A DNA stretch of 64,000 bases from Microbacterium oxydans (GTDB lineage: Bacteria > Actinomycetota > Actinomycetes > Actinomycetales > Microbacteriaceae), in the NCBI RefSeq assembly GCF_000956405.1, contig NZ_JYIV01000020.1, positions 1 to 64,000 on the forward strand, in the 5' to 3' direction. The translations under genes and the position numbers were made by a program. Below the pieces are notes generated by a model, which was not told the DNA's origin, searched no databases, and was given only the letters and a program-made list of their open reading frames with translations. Shown one piece after another: positions 60,367-64,000 of the stretch. Numbering within the stretch: position 1 is the stretch's first letter; each line of letters begins with the position of its first letter.

Positions 60367-61718
60367 GACAGCTTCTTCTCGGCCAGCAGCACCTCGGCGG
60401 GAACCGTGAAGTCCGTGCGCCGGCTCAGCACGAACGCGATGGTCGCCCCGAGCAGCGTGAGCCCGGCGATCAGCAGCAGCCCCCAGATCGCGGAACCCGT
60501 GGTCTCACTGATCCACCCGATCGCGTAGGGGCCGGCGAAACCCGCGAGGTTGCCGACGGAGTTGATGAACGCGAGTCCGGCCGCGGCGGCCGTTCCCGTG
60601 AGCACCATGGGCGGCAGGCTCCAGAACAGCGGTGTCGTCGAGAACAGCGCCGACATGCCGACGCACAGGGCGGCGAGCGCGAGCACCGGTGTGCCCTGCG
60701 CCGCGACCGCCGCCATGAGCGAGAGCGCGGTGATCGACAGCGTGATGCCGATCTGCAGCGGGATGTTGCCCTGCTTCCTGGCCGCGCGCTCCCACGGCAG
60801 CATGACCAGCGCCGCGCACAGGTTCGGCAGCGCGACGAGCCAGCCCGTCGTGGTGTTGGAGAAGTCGCCCATGCTCTTGACGATCGTCGGCAGCCACATG
60901 CCCAGTCCGTACGCACCGAACACGACGCCGAAGAACAGCACGATCAGGGTCCACAGGCGCCCGTTGCTGAACACTTCGCGCAGGCGCAGGCGCCCGTGCT
61001 TCTGCTCGGTCGCCGCGGTCTCGGCGGCCAGGGTGTCGGTGATCCAGCGCTGCTCCGTCGTGTCGAGCCAGCGCGCGTCCTGCGGGCGATCGGGCAGCCA
61101 GAAGAAGACCACGAAGGCAAGGAGAACGGCGGGGATGCCCTGCAGCAGGAAGACCAGCTGCCAGCCGTCGAGCCCCCACATCCCGTGGAGTTCGAGCATC
61201 CACCCCGACAGCGGCGCGGCGACCGCGTTCGCGATCGGGTTCGACAGCACGAACACGACCAGCACCTGCGTGCGGTACTGCCGGGGGAACCACAGCGTGA
61301 GGTAGAGGAGGACACCGGGGAAGAAGCCGGCCTCGGCGATGCCCAGGATGAACCGGGCGATGGCGAACTGCGTCGCATCCTGCACGAACGCGGTGAGGGC
61401 GGCGACGAGCCCCCAGGAGACCATGATGCGGGCGATCCACTTGCGGGCGCCGAACCGCTCGAGCAGAAGGTTGCTCGGCACCTCGAACAGCAGGTAGCCG
61501 ATGAAGAAGATCCCGGCGGCGAATCCGAAGGCCGCCTCGGTGATCTGCAGCGCTGTCGTCATCTCGAGCTTGGCGAACCCTGCGTTGTTGCGGTCCATGT
61601 AGGCCACGAGGTACAGCAGCCCGAGGAAGGGGCCGAGGCGCCAGATCGCCTTCTTCATGGCGGAGGCGCCGACCTCCTCGGGTGTTCGAGTATCGGGGGC
61701 GGTTCGGGTCCCGGACAT
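60363..61718 (-). CDS. MFS transporter, ACS family (sugar-acid/organic anion importer)
   Basis: A 451-residue MFS carrier with 12 predicted TM segments. Family marks are LVAYMDRNNAGFAK in TM1, LFEVPSNLLLERFGARKWIARIMVSWG after TM2, and RFILGIAEAGFFPGVLLYLTLWFP. This is the anion:cation symporter branch that takes up D-galactonate, glucarate, tartrate or phthalate. GAAGGAG precedes the ATG. First gene of a tightly packed unit with the beta-helix and ceramidase-like genes, with operator site D 31 bases upstream. Confidence 0.92.
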   Translation of the reverse strand: MSGTRTAPDTRTPEEVGASAMKKAIWRLGPFLGLLYLVAYMDRNNAGFAKLEMTTALQITEAAFGFAAGIFFIGYLLFEVPSNLLLERFGARKWIARIMVSWGLVAALTAFVQDATQFAIARFILGIAEAGFFPGVLLYLTLWFPRQYRTQVLVVFVLSNPIANAVAAPLSGWMLELHGMWGLDGWQLVFLLQGIPAVLLAFVVFFWLPDRPQDARWLDTTEQRWITDTLAAETAATEQKHGRLRLREVFSNGRLWTLIVLFFGVVFGAYGLGMWLPTIVKSMGDFSNTTTGWLVALPNLCAALVMLPWERAARKQGNIPLQIGITLSITALSLMAAVAAQGTPVLALAALCVGMSALFSTTPLFWSLPPMVLTGTAAAAGLAFINSVGNLAGFAGPYAIGWISETTGSAIWGLLLIAGLTLLGATIAFVLSRRTDFTVPAEVLLAEKKLS

Positions 61719-61748
61719 GACAACTCCTTCGTCATCGGTGGATGGGCT

Positions 61749-61765
61749 TGCTATAGCATCTAGCA
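61749..61765 (-). promoter_or_regulatory. GntR-type operator, site D (TTGCTAGATGCTATAGCAA)
   Basis: On the minus strand TTGCTAGATGCTATAGCAA. The core GCTATAGC is at 61750-61757, and 15 bases (GCTATAGCATCTAGC on the plus strand) are identical to site A. It controls the MFS unit by position. Confidence 0.78.
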
Positions 61766-61795
61766 ATTACGGAGCCGTGTCCACCCATGGACGAA

Positions 61796-61807
61796 ATGCC
61801 ATAGCAT
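61796..61807 (+). promoter_or_regulatory. GntR-type operator, site E (ATGCCATAGCAT)
   Basis: A one-mismatch version of the palindrome, 61 bases before the GntR ATG at 61869 and about 40 bases from site D. It is a likely autoregulatory site. Confidence 0.6.
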
Positions 61808-61868
61808 CGATCGAACGATTGCGCGCCCGCTCGACCAGACGGCACCGCGGATCGAGAAGGGCAACCGA

Positions 61869-62525
61869 ATGCGCAGCGTCTCGGATCAGAACATCGCCGA
61901 ACAGGTGGCAGACGAACTGCGCACGGCCATCCACTCCGGAGAACTCGCGCCCGGCGAACGTCTCGTCGAACGCAAGCTCGCCGACCGGCTCGGGGTCAGC
62001 CACATCCCTGTGCGCGAGGCTCTGACCCGCCTCGCGGAAGAGCGCCTCATCACACGGGAACCCCGTCGTGGCGCCCGAGTCGCCGAGCTCACCGCGCAGG
62101 ACCTGGAGGAGATCTCCAGCCTGCGGATCGTGCTCGAGCAGTTCATGGCCATCCGGGTGCAAGAGCGGTGGAACGAGGAATCCGCTGCGCGGCTCGGCGC
62201 GATCATCCAGTCCATGTCCGCTGCGGCGCCCGGTGACATCGCCGAGGTGCTGCGCCAGGACCGCCTCTTTCACGAGACGCTCGCCGACCTCGCCGAGCAC
62301 CGATTCCTCGACGAGGTGAGCGGCCAGCTGCGCGGTCGCATCACGGGCTTCATCCAGGCAGCCAACTCCGCGCTCGATCCTGCCGAGCAGGAGGAGCATG
62401 TACGCAGCCACCAGCAGATCGTCGATGCGATCGCGAGCGGCGACCCCGAACGGGCACGCACCGTGATCGCCGAGCATGTCACCAGAGCCGTGCAGCGCAT
62501 CACACCCTCCGTCTCGGCCGAGTGA
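61869..62525 (+). CDS. GntR-family regulator, FadR/FCD subfamily
   Basis: A 218-residue regulator. The winged HTH is clear (IAEQVADELRTAIHSGELAPGERLVERKLADRLGVSHIPVREALTRLAEERLI, given here as a span of residues 5-60). The FCD all-helical domain (about 85-215) has the metal/ligand residues in LRQDRLFHETLADLAEHRFL and EEHVRSHQQIVDAI. FCD members sense sugar acids, organic acids or acyl-CoA. It is divergent from the MFS unit and is the obvious reader of the TTGCTATAGCA sites A-E. Confidence 0.92.
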   Translation: MRSVSDQNIAEQVADELRTAIHSGELAPGERLVERKLADRLGVSHIPVREALTRLAEERLITREPRRGARVAELTAQDLEEISSLRIVLEQFMAIRVQERWNEESAARLGAIIQSMSAAAPGDIAEVLRQDRLFHETLADLAEHRFLDEVSGQLRGRITGFIQAANSALDPAEQEEHVRSHQQIVDAIASGDPERARTVIAEHVTRAVQRITPSVSAE

Positions 62526-63370
62526 GCCGCGCCATGACCCCGAAGACCATCGTCCTCACCGGAGCCTCCGACGGGATCGGAGCCGCCGCCGCACGACAGC
62601 TCGCAGGACCGGCCCACCGCCTCATCCTGGTCGGGCGGTCCGCCGAGAAGACCCGTGCCGTCGCCGAGGAGACCGGCGCCGAATGGTTCACGGCCGACTT
62701 CGCCCGCCTCGACGACGTGCGAGCGCTGGCCGGGAAGATCACCGACGCCGTGGGCGACGCCGGCATCGACGTGCTGGCGAACAACGCGGGCGGCATCTTC
62801 GGCGACCGCACTCCGACCGTCGACGGGTTCGAGAAGACCATGCAGGTCAACCACCTGGCGCCGTTCCTGCTCACGAACCTGCTGCTTCCCCGGCTGCTGC
62901 GGACCGGCGGAGCGGTCATCAACACGTCGAGCATCGCCCATCGCCTGTTCGGGCACCTCGATGTCGACGACCTCGACAACGCCCGCCGGTTCAGTCCGAA
63001 CAAGGCCTACGGGGATGCGAAGCTCGCCAACGTGTTGTTCGCCAAGAGTCTGCACACGAAGTTCCACGCCGACGGACTGAGCGCCGTCGCTTTCCACCCC
63101 GGCACCGTGCAGACCAACTTCGCTTCGGACTCGTCGAGCGTGATGCGGCTGCTCTACCGCACGCCACTCAAACACCTCATGCTCATCGGCGCGGACAAGG
63201 GCGGTGCGACGCTGCGCTGGTTCATCGAGGGAACCCCCGACGAGACCTGGTTCTCCGGCGCCTACTACGACGAGCGTGTGCTCACCACGAAGGTGAACCC
63301 GCAGGTGGACGACACCGCCCTCGCCGAGGCCCTCTGGCAGCGCAGCGCCGAACTCGTCGCCCTCCCCTAG
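62522..63370 (+). CDS. Short-chain dehydrogenase/reductase (retinol dehydrogenase-like)
   Basis: A 282-residue SDR: TGASDGIG, a shortened beta-2 region with R in VGRSAEK (NADP preference), NNAGGIFGDRT, S in NTSSIAH and a YGDAK active site. The long C-terminal part (GTVQTNFASDSSSVMRLLYRTPLKHLM) is as in retinol/WW-domain-oxidoreductase-like SDRs, different from the three sugar-type SDRs nearby. GTG 62522 overlaps the GntR stop (GTGA); ATG 62534 is the alternative. It may be co-transcribed with the regulator. A 24-bp hairpin follows. Confidence 0.86.
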   Translation: MSRAMTPKTIVLTGASDGIGAAAARQLAGPAHRLILVGRSAEKTRAVAEETGAEWFTADFARLDDVRALAGKITDAVGDAGIDVLANNAGGIFGDRTPTVDGFEKTMQVNHLAPFLLTNLLLPRLLRTGGAVINTSSIAHRLFGHLDVDDLDNARRFSPNKAYGDAKLANVLFAKSLHTKFHADGLSAVAFHPGTVQTNFASDSSSVMRLLYRTPLKHLMLIGADKGGATLRWFIEGTPDETWFSGAYYDERVLTTKVNPQVDDTALAEALWQRSAELVALP

Positions 63371-63392
63371 CCCCACGCCCGGGAAGCCCTCC

Positions 63393-63453
63393 GCTCCCGT
63401 CGCACTTTCTGTCGCTTCACGGGCGTCAGAGCGACAGAAAGTGCGACGGGAGC
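63393..63453. terminator. Bidirectional terminator with a perfect 24-bp stem
   Basis: Arms 63393-63416 and 63430-63453 are exact complements over 24 bases (core GTCGCACTTTCTGTCGC), with a 13-base loop. It lies between the convergent SDR and beta-helix genes. The stem is unusually long and free of mismatches. Confidence 0.85.
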
Positions 63454-63475
63454 AGGAGGAATCACGCGCCCGGGG

Positions 63476-64000
63476 TCAGACCGCGAGGTTGGCGGTGTCC
63501 ACCACGCGAGGGCCCTCGGCGGGGAAGGCCGTGCGGGTGACACCGGACTCGACGTTGCCGGTGTGCAGCAGCGTGGAAGACGAGCCGAACGCGGCGTCCG
63601 CCAGCTCCAGTGCTCCCCCCTCGAAGCGGTTGCCGACCGCACGGTAGTGGTTCGTGCCCTTCGTGACCGAGACATGCGTGGCCGAACCCTCGGCACGGAA
63701 GGTGCTGTCGGAAAGCGTCAGATGCAGCTCGCCATCACCGGTGCGTGCGACACCGGCGCCGCCCTTGTTCGCGACGTCCGATCCCGCGATCTCGACCGTC
63801 TGGCGCTCGCCCCTGGCTGCCGCGATACGCACGTTGCGGAGGGTCGATCCCTCGAAGCGCAGCCGCTCGGACGACGACACGACAGGCGCCGCATCGTCGG
63901 CGGCGGTGAGCGTCGAGCCGCGGAACGTGACTGCGCCCGCACCGGTGATCTTCATGCCGCCCACCCGGTCGAGCACGGTGTCGACGAACGTGACCGGCGT
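63476..64000 (-). CDS. Right-handed beta-helix protein, C-terminal part (cut by window edge)
   Basis: At least 174 residues of a protein whose 5' end lies beyond the right edge; the frame is open to base 64000. It is a paralogue of the beta-helix protein at 58174: TPVTFVDTVLDRVGGMKITGAG matches APVRFVDCTITGIDGVKARGSG. The ends GGALELADAAFGSSSTLLHTGNVE and GGGLRLADGFAEPSTLLYSDTVE also align. Such paralogues on both sides of the regulator suggest a duplicated secreted enzyme or binding protein for the same material. Only the last helical turns are visible, so no active site can be judged. Confidence 0.8.
   Translation of the reverse strand, partial: TPVTFVDTVLDRVGGMKITGAGAVTFRGSTLTAADDAAPVVSSSERLRFEGSTLRNVRIAAARGERQTVEIAGSDVANKGGAGVARTGDGELHLTLSDSTFRAEGSATHVSVTKGTNHYRAVGNRFEGGALELADAAFGSSSTLLHTGNVESGVTRTAFPAEGPRVVDTANLAV

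Overview
The window opens with the first bases of a 16S rRNA gene on the minus strand. It is preceded by the leader arrangement typical of Microbacteriaceae. High GC, GTG starts, many ATGA/GTGA stop-start overlaps, DUF2510/G5/Excalibur wall proteins and an ECF42 sigma factor all fit an actinobacterium, most likely Microbacterium. This is inferred from sequence features only.

Layout. 1-580: 5' end of 16S with leader and tandem promoters. 583-3408: a membrane protein, a wall protein and a membrane-associated GTPase. 3454-8256: a lower-GC defence-like block (HSDR_N nuclease, McrA-type SRA/PD-(D/E)XK protein, NUDIX, MazG, GIY-YIG/DUF2075 helicase). 8246-16339: a MerR/DUF4188 pair, small secreted and membrane proteins, an ECF42 sigma factor with its DGPF partner, and a GNAT. 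16416-26231: TetR/SDR, a secreted M1 peptidase, VOC proteins, a MalY-type C-S lyase, a WYL regulator, and a Phd/VapC toxin-antitoxin pair. 26346-34601: purL with a coupled one-TM protein, TetR/MMPL, a DksA-like protein and a tartrate/malate-type dehydrogenase. 34683-45119: a complete dipeptide-type ABC transporter, an S9 peptidase, a TetR regulator, an M20 peptidase and an Asp-nucleophile alpha/beta hydrolase, probably a peptide or amide utilisation locus. 45281-46998: a coiled-coil membrane protein and an SMP-30 lactonase. 47183-64000: a catabolic region, interrupted by a cation exchanger, dinB and a zinc-ribbon nuclease-like gene.

The most interesting structure is in that last 17 kb. A FadR-type GntR gene (61869) sits beside the palindrome TTGCTATAGCA. 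Copies of this motif also lie in front of four other transcription units: hydroxyacid dehydrogenase/FAH hydrolase, SDR/NTF2, SDR/enolase-superfamily/SDR, and MFS/beta-helix/ceramidase-like. With the SMP-30 lactonase these enzymes have the chemistry of an oxidative, non-phosphorylative sugar or sugar-acid pathway (compare L-fucose: dehydrogenase, lactonase, dehydratase, dehydrogenase, diketo-acid hydrolase). They are joined to an importer and two paralogous beta-helix proteins, at least one carrying a Tat signal, that may act on a polysaccharide.

Other patterns include a three-copy REP-like palindrome family, a TetR-associated motif shared by two promoters, a 14-bp AT-rich motif at the same distance from two small genes, and an in-frame amber codon at the start of a VOC gene.
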